Assembly: GCF_038069655.2 (NCBI RefSeq)
Contig: NZ_CP150951.2
Location: 2,816,001 to 2,880,000 of the forward strand
Reading direction: 5' to 3'
Origin: Yoonia sp. BS5-3
GTDB taxonomy: Bacteria; Pseudomonadota; Alphaproteobacteria; Rhodobacterales; Rhodobacteraceae
Length of the DNA: 64,000 bases
Part shown: in pieces, positions 25,988 through 34,841 of the stretch
Numbering within the stretch: position 1 is the stretch's first letter
Layout: each line of letters begins with the position of its first letter
Translations under genes and position numbers: made by a program
The notes under the pieces: model-generated
Databases searched by the model: none
What the model saw: the letters and a program-made list of their open reading frames with translations, nothing else
What the model was told of the DNA's origin: nothing

Positions 25988-26490
25988 TGCCGGTCACGTC
26001 CGATATCGTGCGGACTTGGCGCCGCCCGCGTGCTGTCATGCGTGACCTGCTGGCGCAGGGCACGCGTGAGGACCGCGCGATTGTCTATCTGATGATCGCC
26101 TGCTTTTTGGTTTTCGTGGCGCAATGGCCGCGTCTGCGGCGCATCTCAGAAGGGTTTGAAACCTCGCCCTGGCCCAATGATATCAATTTTGAAGGAATGA
26201 TGACCTATTCCTTCTATGCGACGGTGATCATTCTGCCGCTCTTGGCTTACGGCGTTGCGGCTTTGTCCCGTCTGGTCGCCAAGGCCTTGGGCGGGCAGGG
26301 GACATGGTATCGTGCCCGGCTTGCGTTCTTCTGGACCTTGCTGGCCACGACCCCGCTTTTGCTGCTGCATGGTTTGGTGCGCGGTTTCATCGGCCCCGGC
26401 ACCCAAGCCAGCATCGTCGGCGGTATCTGGCTGTTGGTGTTTCTGACGATTTGGATCCAGTGCCTGCGTGAGGCAGAAAGCCAATCATGA
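25987..26490 (+). CDS. Yip1-like membrane protein
   Basis: The 167-residue protein has four predicted membrane helices and a Yip1-domain layout: WRRPRAVMRDLLAQGTREDRAI at the N-terminus resembles the amphipathic lead-in, with helices at about 31-47, 76-97, 112-132 and 138-158. Its start overlaps the sufD stop and its stop overlaps the next Yip1-like gene. Embedding in the suf operon is typical for Rhodobacteraceae as far as I recall; the function is unknown. Confidence 0.8.
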   Translation: MPVTSDIVRTWRRPRAVMRDLLAQGTREDRAIVYLMIACFLVFVAQWPRLRRISEGFETSPWPNDINFEGMMTYSFYATVIILPLLAYGVAALSRLVAKALGGQGTWYRARLAFFWTLLATTPLLLLHGLVRGFIGPGTQASIVGGIWLLVFLTIWIQCLREAESQS

Positions 26491-27086
26491 CCCTGAACCT
26501 ACAAAGCTGGATGCGGGCCGTCTGGACAAGCCTGATCGCCCCGGCCGAGGTCGCAGCCCAGATGCTGGCGCTGCGATACCCTCGCCATGTGTTATGGACA
26601 GGCTTGGCCCTTGTCGCGATTTTAAACGTGCTGCCCTATAGCGTGGTGCAAATGATCGCACCGGTGCCGATTGTTTTTGACCAGCAGGTCATCACGCTGA
26701 CGCCTTTCGCCTATGCAGTGATCATGAGCGCCTTCTTGGTGCTGGTGGTGCTAACGCTGACCCATCTGGGCCGATTGATGGGGGGAACTGGCACCTTGGA
26801 TGGCGCCTTGATGATGATCATCTGGTTTCAGGCGATTAATCTGACGCTTAAACTGATCCAACTGGGGCTGTTGTTTATCGCGCCTGGCGTTGCGGCGCTG
26901 TTTGGGACGATGATCCTGGGAGCGACCATTTGGGTCTTGCTGAACTTCGTCAATGTCCTGCACGGCTTTGCCCATTTGGGTAAAGCGATTGTCCTGATCA
27001 TCGGTGCCTTTCTGGGCGCGATGTTGGGCACAGGTATTGTGATGACTTTTCTGGGTGTGGTGCCGCCCTTGGGAGAGATGACATGA
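26487..27086 (+). CDS. Yip1 domain membrane protein
   Basis: The 199-residue protein has five hydrophobic segments and a Yip1-like core. The N-terminal QSWMRAVWTSLIAPAEVAAQML is the typical amphipathic entry; TGTLDGALMMIIWFQAINLTLK and a C-terminal glycine-rich helix follow. It overlaps by ATGA on both sides with the other Yip1-like gene and with sufS. It probably forms a pair with the upstream homologue. No Fe-S-related residues are evident. Confidence 0.85.
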   Translation: MTLNLQSWMRAVWTSLIAPAEVAAQMLALRYPRHVLWTGLALVAILNVLPYSVVQMIAPVPIVFDQQVITLTPFAYAVIMSAFLVLVVLTLTHLGRLMGGTGTLDGALMMIIWFQAINLTLKLIQLGLLFIAPGVAALFGTMILGATIWVLLNFVNVLHGFAHLGKAIVLIIGAFLGAMLGTGIVMTFLGVVPPLGEMT

Positions 27087-28306
27087 GCTTTGATATCAAT
27101 GCGATCCGCGCTGATTTTCCCATTCTGGCCCGTCAGGTGAATGATAAGCCGCTGGTTTATTTGGATAATGGTGCCTCAGCCCAAAAGCCGCAGGTCGTGA
27201 TTGATGCGGTCACGCGCGGCTATGCCGAAGAATATGCCAATGTGCATCGCGGCCTGCATTATCTTAGCAATCTTGCGACCGAAAAATATGAGGCCGTGCG
27301 CGGCACAGTGGCCCGTTTTCTCAATGCCGCGTCTGAGGACGAGATCATCATCAATTCCGGCACGACCGAGGGGATCAATATGGTCGCCTATAGCTGGGCC
27401 ATGCCCCGGTTGGAGGCGGGTGACGAAATTGTTTTGTCCATCATGGAACATCACGCCAATATCGTCCCCTGGCACTTTTTGCGTGAACGGCAGGGGGTGG
27501 TGATCAAATGGGTGGATGTGGACGCCAATGGCGATCTGGATCCCCAGCAGGTGATTGATGCTATTGGCCCTAAGACCAAACTGGTCGCCGTCACCCATAT
27601 GTCCAATGTGCTGGGCACTGTTGTCGACGTCAAAGCGATTACGGCAGGGGCGCATGCCAAAGGGGTGCCGGTTCTGGTCGACGGATCGCAAAGCGCGGTG
27701 CATATGCCTGTTGATGTGCAGGATATTGGCTGCGATTTCTATGCGATCACGGGCCATAAGCTGTACGGGCCGTCAGGGTCTGGCGCCATCTATGTGGCCA
27801 AAGACCGGATGGCCGAGATGCGCCCCTTTATGGGCGGCGGTGACATGATCCGCGATGTGACCCGCGATACGGTGACCTGGAATGATCCGCCGATGATGTT
27901 TGAAGCCGGCACACCGGGCATCGTCCAGACGATCGGGCTTGGCGCTGCGCTGCATTACATGATGGATGTGGGCATGGCCGAGATTGCCGCCCATGAACAA
28001 AACCTGCGTGACTATGCGCGCAACCGCCTTGATGGGCTGAACTGGCTGAATGTACAGGGGCAGTCGGCGGGGAAGGGGGCGATCTTTTCCTTTACCCTCG
28101 ACGGGGCCGCCCATGCGCATGATATTTCCACGGTGCTGGACAAAAAGGGTGTTGCCGTGCGGGCGGGCACGCATTGCGCGATGCCGTTGATGGAGCATAT
28201 GGGCGTGGGCGCGACCTGCCGGGCCTCATTCGGCATGTATAACACTGCGCAAGAGGTTGACGTGCTTGTTGATGCGCTTGAGCTTTGTCGCGATCTATTC
28301 GCCTAG
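27083..28306 (+). CDS. sufS: Cysteine desulfurase SufS (class II)
   Basis: The 407-residue PLP enzyme has [26 protein letters not shown] after the HH pair, the PLP Lys in [14 protein letters not shown] and the class II catalytic Cys near residue 365 in [15 protein letters not shown]. It provides sulfur to SufBC2D, normally via SufE or SufU; neither is in this operon. It is the last gene of the suf operon, with the tRNA-Arg gene 60 bp further on. Confidence 0.97.
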   Translation: MSFDINAIRADFPILARQVNDKPLVYLDNGASAQKPQVVIDAVTRGYAEEYANVHRGLHYLSNLATEKYEAVRGTVARFLNAASEDEIIINSGTTEGINMVAYSWAMPRLEAGDEIVLSIMEHHANIVPWHFLRERQGVVIKWVDVDANGDLDPQQVIDAIGPKTKLVAVTHMSNVLGTVVDVKAITAGAHAKGVPVLVDGSQSAVHMPVDVQDIGCDFYAITGHKLYGPSGSGAIYVAKDRMAEMRPFMGGGDMIRDVTRDTVTWNDPPMMFEAGTPGIVQTIGLGAALHYMMDVGMAEIAAHEQNLRDYARNRLDGLNWLNVQGQSAGKGAIFSFTLDGAAHAHDISTVLDKKGVAVRAGTHCAMPLMEHMGVGATCRASFGMYNTAQEVDVLVDALELCRDLFA

Positions 28307-28366
28307 GATAAATAGCATGACTTTGGCGTTGCGAGGCCGGACAGCGGGCGCTATAGACGCAATGAC

Positions 28367-28443
<77 letters not shown>

Positions 28444-28936
28444 ATTTTTTTATTATAAAACAATACGTTACGAATTAAGCTTAGCAGCTCGTTGCAAGTT
28501 GATGCATTGGTATGCTGGCTTCAGGCCGCTGATTTCCAAGACTATCCGTACAGATCCCGTACAGTGTTTGTCGGTTTCCATTCAGCAGGAATGTTATCCG
28601 GATGTCCGAGAAACTCCCATTTTGTAAGGTTAAACTCCAATACTTGAGCGAGATCGCGGCTGGGCAACAACCTCAACCAACTCGCACGCTGGCGTTTGAC
28701 ACCTCTCCGGTCCCGGTCGTTAGCCTGCCGTCGGTGTCGCGCCTTTCTGCGTCGGAAATTGGCTGGTTCACGCCGACCCGCGACGTGTGAAGGCTTTCGG
28801 TGCCTCAATAAAGTCTTCCTTTTTTGCTAGAAACTGAACCAAAGCCGATGATGATGCGATCGTGTTCGGAAAAATTTGTAGTCGCGGGCCGCTCTGACGA
28901 GTTGCCCCGCAAACACGCTGGGATTACTTTTTTAAA
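28444..28936. other. Gene-poor stretch after tRNA-Arg with a minus-strand gene remnant
   Basis: No convincing gene is seen in these 493 bp. A minus-strand open frame ending at 28542 carries a protein-like tail (LAQVLEFNLTKWEFLGHP, then a stretch ending TVRDLYG) attached to a low-quality Arg-rich N-terminus. It looks like the end of a decayed gene. CCGTACAGATCCCGTACAG near 28549 repeats the GTACAG word seen in two other intergenic regions. Confidence 0.4.
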
Positions 28937-29608
28937 ATGATAGTCAATTTCCAGAGACGTTTCGTTTTCGTACATATTCCCAAGACGGGAGGCAGCTCCA
29001 TTGCGGCGGCCCTTTCGACAGATGCCCCCGACATGCATCAGCGCGTGCACCGGGTGTGCGCAAAACTTGGTCTGCCTGCATTCCGAAAACACCTGGCTGG
29101 GGCTCAGGATACTAAGCACGAAACCTACCAGCAGTTCATTAACCGCTTTGAAGGCAGAACCGGCCTGCCTCAGTCCGTTGCCTATTCACTGCGCCCGGTC
29201 GCATTTGTGCGCCATCCCGTATCAAGGTTCATCAGCCTGCACAGGTACCTACTGGCCAAACATGCCAATACATACCCGGAGGTTCCCGCAGACATCAACG
29301 CATGGGCGGCGGTGGTGCGGGATGGCACAGCGCCCTATCTGGAAAGAATCAGAAGCCTCCTAACGCAGAGCACCTTTATTGAGGGCGTTCAGCAGGAGTG
29401 TTTTCTCGGCAGATTCGAAACGCTTGAACAGGACATCGTAAAGCTGGGCGCCCATATCAGGACAGAGCTCCATTTGAAGCACCTAAACCAGAGTGCTAAA
29501 CGCCCTGCGAGCAAGAGCGACTGGCAGGGTTTGTCGGAAAAAAACCTGTCCTTCCTGCGGGAAAAATACGCTGATGATTTCGTAAATTTCGGCTACAGTG
29601 CCGAATGA
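28937..29608 (+). CDS. Sulfotransferase family 2-like protein
   Basis: The 223-residue protein begins with the PAPS-binding motif VFVHIPKTGGSSIAAAL (about residues 10-26) and has the 3'-phosphate motif FVRHPVSRFISLHRYLL. FETLEQD and HLNQSAKRP follow, as in the sulfotransferase-2 family that modifies surface glycans. The acceptor is unknown. It sits isolated in an AT-richer, gene-poor stretch behind tRNA-Arg, which suggests horizontal acquisition. It is unrelated in detail to the sulfotransferase-like gene at 7741. Confidence 0.82.
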   Translation: MIVNFQRRFVFVHIPKTGGSSIAAALSTDAPDMHQRVHRVCAKLGLPAFRKHLAGAQDTKHETYQQFINRFEGRTGLPQSVAYSLRPVAFVRHPVSRFISLHRYLLAKHANTYPEVPADINAWAAVVRDGTAPYLERIRSLLTQSTFIEGVQQECFLGRFETLEQDIVKLGAHIRTELHLKHLNQSAKRPASKSDWQGLSEKNLSFLREKYADDFVNFGYSAE

Positions 29609-30480
29609 CCCATCGCCGAGCGGCTATGTGTCGTAAGCGGTGCCAACTACCCTATCGGAGGGTCTTGCCGGCTTAGAACACGGGGCGTATCATGGCGTCA
29701 CTCCAATACGGGATCAAAAATTGGGCGCAATCGGCCCATTCCTGCCATTCACAAGTCAGACAAGATGCTGCGGTAGCAGCCCGCATTGCAGACATTCACT
29801 CCTTGGTCCTTCAATCCCCAAACGCCAATCTCTAGTTTGCAAGACACTGCGTGATGCTCAATAAGTTTTGAAACCGCAGGACCCCACTGGTCGATGAGCT
29901 GTATTTGCTCTAACACCCTGTGCTAGTGCTTTCGTATTTCAAGATTTGTATCGTATTGTGTCAGATACAACTGCTTCGCGTAGAGCACTCATCCGCAGCG
30001 AACTCCTTCCTGCTGTTTGCTTCGCTCTTTTTGCGCTGCCATTGTTTTGTGCGCCGTTCGACCAATTGGATTATATCTAGGATCAGGTAGCTCATAACAA
30101 GCAGCTGAGACGGCGTTGCGCAGCAATCATCTTAGCATCTACTCTGACAATGCAAGTGTTTGTAAATCACGCTCGACGTGACATTCTGTAGCAAACAACG
30201 ATCGGCGTCTATTTTTATGCCGCGTTCATTGCTTGTCATAGAATTGGTTTGCCGCTTTGGCTCACTATCCCACTTTCCTTATGCGCACCTGTTGTGGGAA
30301 GATTTTTGAGTGTCGCTTTTCCTCCTGGCTCTGAAAAAGAAAGCAAATTTGGTTTAGCTGTTTTGGCGACTTTTGCGTTCACTTTGTTTTTTGCGCTTGC
30401 CATCGCGGACAGTCCCTTGGTTCAGTGCGAAAGAAGTACTGTCCGCAAACGATTTCTTACAAGTGATGGCTCAACTGTCT
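29609..30480. other. 872-bp stretch without a confident gene
   Basis: Only weak frames are visible. A GTG-started 40-codon frame (29958-30080) and a TTG-started frame from 30249 have hydrophobic stretches. Neither has a good ribosome site, and the second runs into the antisense of the PilJ-type gene. The low GC and many stops in all frames suggest decayed DNA. No inverted repeats of an insertion sequence were recognised. Confidence 0.5.
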
Positions 30481-31395
30481 TTAGAGCAAGGGCACCAAGC
30501 GTTGTGCGGCTTCTGCATACATACCAACGACAGTATTCATATTGGCCATTGTTGCGTTTAGCCCCTGAAACTTCGACACGTCAGCTTCATCGTCAAGTAC
30601 GCCGCCAGCCAATATCTCTGCCAGATGAGGTTTAACACTTTCCCAATCTGCAGCAACCTGAACAAGGCCGGATGCGATCTGGTCATTTGGGGGAGGCTGA
30701 ATACCAACGTCCTCCATGCCGTCACGCAACGCGTTGAGTGAATTTTCAAATATCTGCATCGTTCCTTGCAGATCTTCCCGCAATTCAGCAGTTTCGTTAC
30801 CGCTTTCAATCATGCAGGATTCCTTTGACATCCTCTGTGTCAACATGCGTTGCCGGCCGGAAATATCGATCAGCAACAAAGATGAAAACGTCATTGCATT
30901 AGGATTTGAATATTGTCGGACGAGCTGTTCGACCAAAAGCTGGGCTGCCTCTAGAACCTGCAAGTTTTCATTCAGCACATAGGCTTGATCATTTGCGCTT
31001 GCTGTGCCGCTTGCAACCGCTTCAGCGGCCAACTGCAACGGTTCCCATCGCGCGCGTAACGTTGCTATTGCCTCTAAAGTATGACGGTTTGTTTCAGGAG
31101 CTTGAATATTCAAATCCGGATCGCCGCGTTCCAACGCTGTCAGGATTTTCTCAAATTCGGCTATCGAGGCTGAAAGCAAAGCAGATGCCGCTGTAGGGTC
31201 TACATCCTGGGTCAAATGACACGCAGCAGACGGGATGCGTTGGGACAACATACGTAGTTTGCCGGAGAAATTGATCCGTTGCTCCGCATTGTCAGTTACT
31301 GCTTACACTGGTGCGTTTTCCGCATAAGCTGCTGACATTGCCAGTGTATTAGCTGCGCCAAAAAGCAGCGCTAAAATCATACTTTTACAGTTCAT
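30481..31395 (-). pseudogene. PilJ/NarX-type sensor domain protein interrupted by an in-frame stop
   Basis: Reading from ATG 31395 gives a signal peptide (MNCKSMILALLFGAANTLAM, then SAAYAENAPV), a TAA at 31303-31305, and then in the same frame AVTDNAEQRINFSGKLRMLSQR. The last stretch is the canonical opening of the PilJ N-terminal (type IV pili methyl-accepting transducer) domain; a second copy, LLIDISGRQRMLTQRMSKE, follows about 120 residues on. The gene totals 305 codons without HAMP or signalling domain, so the product would be a periplasmic double PilJ-domain protein. Frame, domain start and signal peptide all agree, so a recent nonsense mutation is likely. A GAGGAAAGAGG ribosome site precedes ATG 31395. 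Confidence 0.8.
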
Positions 31396-31717
31396 CCTCT
31401 TTCCTCAACTGAAATGCCGACACCACCCGCAGCCAAATTTCGGCCAGTTGACCCAGACAAAGCATCTGTCTCAGCCCGGGGCATGATCTCAACACACCAC
31501 GGGCTCGGGGTGAGTGGTGAAGATTGGGTTAACGCTTAGGTTGTTAACTTAATTGAGTTTAACAAGAGGTTAATGAACCACGACCATTTCACGGTCATTC
31601 ATCGTTTTTTTCGTGTCGCCAAGCGGAAAAAACGACCGGTATCGATTTGGAAACGGGCCTATACTGCTGTTTGAAGTTGTCGAATGTCTTGGAAATTCAG
31701 AAGGTTAAAGCCATTTA
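31396..31717. other. 322-bp intergenic region with clustered TTAA(C) motifs
   Basis: There is no gene here. Between 31528 and 31573 four TTAA/TTAAC words occur (GTTAAC near 31528 and 31543, TTTAAC near 31558, GTTAAT at 31569). It is the upstream region of the PilJ-type pseudogene (minus strand), whose 5' end is at 31395. Confidence 0.5.
31559..31573. promoter_or_regulatory. CtrA-like site TTAA-N7-TTAA
   Basis: TTAACAAGAGGTTAA matches the alphaproteobacterial CtrA box pattern TTAA-N7-TTAA(C). It lies about 165 bp upstream of the PilJ-type sensor pseudogene, and CtrA controls motility and chemotaxis genes in Rhodobacteraceae. AT-rich chance matches are common, so confidence is limited. Confidence 0.35.
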
Positions 31718-32068
31718 TTAGTTGACCTTGATCTTCTCAGGAGATGCGTTGAGCGCTTCGATTTGCGGACACATCATTCCTTCACACCGTACCCACTTTT
31801 CTGCGATCCGCAGCACGCCCAGTTCCGTTTCGATTTGATAAACGTGATCCTCATAGCCCAAGAACCGTCCTGTAACAGTTGCAGAACCGTCATGAGCGAT
31901 GAGTTGGACGTGATCGGCTGCGATTGTTGCCCCTTGAGTTTCCAGGATTGGAACACCGATATTTGCGCTCACAATGGACGGGGAAACAATCGCGAAAACC
32001 GAAAACATGATCGAACAGATCGTACCGCTTACTTTGTCAAACATCTGACGGATTACCTTTGAAAACAT
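31718..32068 (-). CDS. Small exported protein resembling the N-terminal module of periplasmic substrate-binding/OmpA proteins
   Basis: The 116-residue protein has a signal-like N-terminus (hydrophobic about residues 17-35) and a short domain with HDGSATVTGRFLGYEDHVYQIETELGVLRI and a Cys pair in RCEGMMCP. The same VTGRL-YRIET-G-L pattern precedes phosphate-binding/OmpA modules in longer Rhodobacteraceae proteins; here it stands alone and may be a truncated relic or an independent small periplasmic protein. No partner is adjacent. Confidence 0.6.
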   Translation of the reverse strand: MFSKVIRQMFDKVSGTICSIMFSVFAIVSPSIVSANIGVPILETQGATIAADHVQLIAHDGSATVTGRFLGYEDHVYQIETELGVLRIAEKWVRCEGMMCPQIEALNASPEKIKVN

Positions 32069-32302
32069 TTACCGTAAGACGGTTATCGACGGGCACGGGT
32101 GGGGAAAACAGTGTGAAACTGCAATTAACTACCAAAAGGATAGTCTGATCAGTCCGTTTCAACTTTTCGCCTCTGTTTTGACACAGCAATGAAGAAATTT
32201 GGCCATTAACCAGACATGGCATACGCTGTTGCATCAAGTCTTCTTCATAGAGCGGGCAAGCGTACCCATTGTTGCCTTCTTCATGATTTTCGCAGCCGTT
32301 TG

Positions 32303-34738
32303 TCAGCTCCGCATCAGGTCAAAACCGGCATCATATGGGGACGGGTCAATCACTTGGGCTTTGACGAGCTCACCACACAGATCAAGCTGCAGCGTGGAAC
32401 CCGCATCTGCAACGTCGGGTCGCACAAAGGCGTAAGCGAGGTTCATCCCGACCCGGTGCCCGTAGTCACCGGATGTGATTGTTCCGACGACTTGGTCATC
32501 TCGCATCAACGACGCACCGGGATGTGCCGGTGCATGGGCCGTTTCAATCTTTAATGTCACCAACTGGCGCTGCGGCCCTGCGGCGTGCCGTTTGAGAAGT
32601 GCGTCCTTGCCGATGAAATCCCCTTTATCAATCTTCACAAATCTGGAAAGGCCCGTCTCGTAGGGGTCGAACTCGGTGATCAGATCCGCTTTCCAGTGTA
32701 GGAAGCCTTTTTCCATACGCATGGAGTCAACCGCACGCGCCCCAAAGAGCTTCAGTCCATGTGCCTCGCCCGCCTCGCGCAGCGCCGAATAGGCTGCGTA
32801 AAGAGAGGCATTGGGGACATGAATTTCATAGGCCAATTCACCGGAAAAACTGACACCCATCACGATGGCAGGTGCGAAACCGATGGTGCATTCCCGGACC
32901 GATAACCATGGGAAGGCTTTGGCTGACCAATCTCCGCGCGCGCATTCAGATAAGACGTCCCGCGATTTCGGCCCGGCCAAAACGAGGATCGTGTGGTCGT
33001 TGGTCAAGCTGCGTAGTTGTACGTCTTCATCTGGATTCAGATGTGAGGTCAGCCAATCCATGTCGTGATATTCTGACGCCGCAGCAGATCCGTACCACAC
33101 CCGCGCCGGACCGCGATCCGAGGCGGGCAGGTTGGCCACGGTTGCCTCGCCTTTGACGCACCCATGATCGTTCAGCAGATACCCAAGCCCCACGCGTCCG
33201 TCCCGTTTCGTAACAGTGCCGCACATCATGCGATCCAAAAATGCATGGCGATCCGTCCCGGTGATTTCGATCCGGTTAAACCCATTGACCTCGGCCAGCC
33301 CGACATTCGTTGCCACATTCGCTACTTCCGCAGCGATAAGATCGAAGGTTTCATCAAAGTTGAAACTGAGTGAGGGATGAAAATCGGGGGAAGGCTTGAT
33401 GTAATCAACACGTTCCCATCCATTCACCACTGTAAATTCAGCGCCCTCTGCGGCCAAAATCGGGGTCAGCGGTGTCGTTTTTGCATTGCGCCCGGCGGGG
33501 CGATGCTCATGCGGGAAATGGAAGCGGAATTCGTTCTGGTAATCCTCGATCGCCTTCAGCGCCGTCAATTCCACGGTCGCATGCCCTGTGAACCTGCGCG
33601 GGTCGATGACCCAGGTGTCGTAACAGGCTTCGCCATGCACGATTTGTTGCGCCAAAAGCCATCCGTGGCCGCCGCCTTCGCCCAGCCCTGCGCGCAGCCC
33701 GATGATGCAAAAGGCGTTGCGTTTGCCCGGGATCGGGCCGACCAAGGGTGCCCCGTCGATGGTGTAGGTGATGGGGCCGTTCACGATGCTTTTGATGCCG
33801 GCCTGTTCCAGCGCAGGCATCCGCGCAAATGCGCCTTCAAGCACATCCATGACACGGTCAAGATCGTCAGGGCAAAGATCGTTGGAAAAGCTCGGGCTGA
33901 TCCCGTCCATGCCCCATGTCCGGCAATCCTGTTCATAGAACCCGACGAGAAGCCCACCTTTTTCCTGACGGCTGTAGTAATCGGAAATCGGGCAACGCAA
34001 AAGGGGCATCCGGTGCCCCGCCTCGGCAATGGCAGGGATGTCTTCGGTGACGAAATACTGATGCTCCATCGACGCAACCGGATGCTGGACCCCCATCATT
34101 GCGCCGATCTCATTCACGCGGTATCCGCCCGCGTTGACCACGATGTCACAGTCAATATCGCCGTTTTCGGTATGGACGGTCCACGTATCGTCCTTGTGCT
34201 GTGTAAGCCCCGTAACAGGTGTGTTGCGATACACCTCTGCCCCTGCTTTGCGAGCGTGAAAGGCCAGCGCCTGACAGAGTTGGGCGGGATCGATGTCACC
34301 GTCCTGCCCATCCCATAACCCGCCAAGCAGGTTGTCCGTGGAAATCAGCGGATGACGACGCGCGCATTCGGCAGCATCAATAACCTCGTATTCGACCCCC
34401 ATACCGCGCGCCATGGATGCGAAATGGCGATAACCCTGCATTTGCGCTTCGGTGTTCGCCAGGCGGATGCCCCCATCACCATGATGATACCCGACCGGAT
34501 ACTCGGGATCGTCACGCAGTTTTTTGTAAAGCGCGATAGAGTGGGACTTCAGGCCAACCATCGTCTGGGTCATGCCAAAGTTGGTCACCTGCGCCGCCGA
34601 ATGCCAGGTGGTCCCTGAGGTCAATTCATCACGTTCGACTAAGACGACATCGGCCCATCCTTCTTGCGTAAGGTGATAAAGGGTCGAACAACCTGCGATA
34701 CCCCCGCCGATGACGACAACTTTGGTTCTGGATTTCAT
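32303..34738 (-). CDS. FAD-dependent dehydrogenase with GcvT domain (dimethylglycine/sarcosine dehydrogenase-like)
   Basis: The 811-residue protein has an N-terminal DAO domain (VVVIGGGIAGCSTLYHL, then ERDELTSGTTWHSAAQ, with the His position used for covalent FAD in DMGDH/SARDH), an FAO-M linker around 370-430, and GCV_T folate-binding domains from about 440 to the end (NRIEITGTDRHAFLDRMM; AYEIHVPNASLYAAY). Such enzymes demethylate N-methylated glycines (betaine-derived dimethylglycine or sarcosine) and pass the methyl group to tetrahydrofolate. The exact substrate is not determined. It is divergent from a LysR regulator that probably controls it. Confidence 0.88.
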   Translation of the reverse strand: MKSRTKVVVIGGGIAGCSTLYHLTQEGWADVVLVERDELTSGTTWHSAAQVTNFGMTQTMVGLKSHSIALYKKLRDDPEYPVGYHHGDGGIRLANTEAQMQGYRHFASMARGMGVEYEVIDAAECARRHPLISTDNLLGGLWDGQDGDIDPAQLCQALAFHARKAGAEVYRNTPVTGLTQHKDDTWTVHTENGDIDCDIVVNAGGYRVNEIGAMMGVQHPVASMEHQYFVTEDIPAIAEAGHRMPLLRCPISDYYSRQEKGGLLVGFYEQDCRTWGMDGISPSFSNDLCPDDLDRVMDVLEGAFARMPALEQAGIKSIVNGPITYTIDGAPLVGPIPGKRNAFCIIGLRAGLGEGGGHGWLLAQQIVHGEACYDTWVIDPRRFTGHATVELTALKAIEDYQNEFRFHFPHEHRPAGRNAKTTPLTPILAAEGAEFTVVNGWERVDYIKPSPDFHPSLSFNFDETFDLIAAEVANVATNVGLAEVNGFNRIEITGTDRHAFLDRMMCGTVTKRDGRVGLGYLLNDHGCVKGEATVANLPASDRGPARVWYGSAAASEYHDMDWLTSHLNPDEDVQLRSLTNDHTILVLAGPKSRDVLSECARGDWSAKAFPWLSVRECTIGFAPAIVMGVSFSGELAYEIHVPNASLYAAYSALREAGEAHGLKLFGARAVDSMRMEKGFLHWKADLITEFDPYETGLSRFVKIDKGDFIGKDALLKRHAAGPQRQLVTLKIETAHAPAHPGASLMRDDQVVGTITSGDYGHRVGMNLAYAFVRPDVADAGSTLQLDLCGELVKAQVIDPSPYDAGFDLMRS

Positions 34739-34789
34739 GGCTGGCGCTCCGAATATTGGTCAAACACACAATGCCAAATGTGCTTTTCT

Positions 34790-34835
34790 TTGAAAAACTG
34801 TTTTTATTGATATAATACCTCGGAAAAAGCGAGGT
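34790..34835 (+). promoter_or_regulatory. Promoter of the LysR gene with extended -10 and adjacent inverted repeat
   Basis: TTGAAA (34790-34795) and TGA-TATAAT (extended -10, hexamer 34811-34816) are separated by 15 bp. They are followed at once by the dyad ACCTCG-N7-CGAGGT (34817-34835), which would cover the transcription start and reach to 7 bp before the LysR ATG. It lies in the 103-bp region shared with the divergent dehydrogenase gene. An autoregulatory operator or leader hairpin is possible. Confidence 0.45.
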
Positions 34836-34841
34836 TTCTAA

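Noticed and set aside
29958..30080. GTG-started 40-codon hydrophobic frame in the gene-poor tract
   Set aside because: No ribosome site and surrounded by stops; more likely a remnant.
30249..30635. Frame with two hydrophobic segments, 128 codons
   Set aside because: It starts with TTG without a ribosome site, and its second half is antisense to the PilJ-type gene, where composition is explained by that gene.
30481..31251. Intact 256-residue PilJ-domain protein starting at the internal ATG
   Set aside because: The conserved domain opening and signal peptide lie upstream in the same frame, so a disrupted longer gene is the better explanation.
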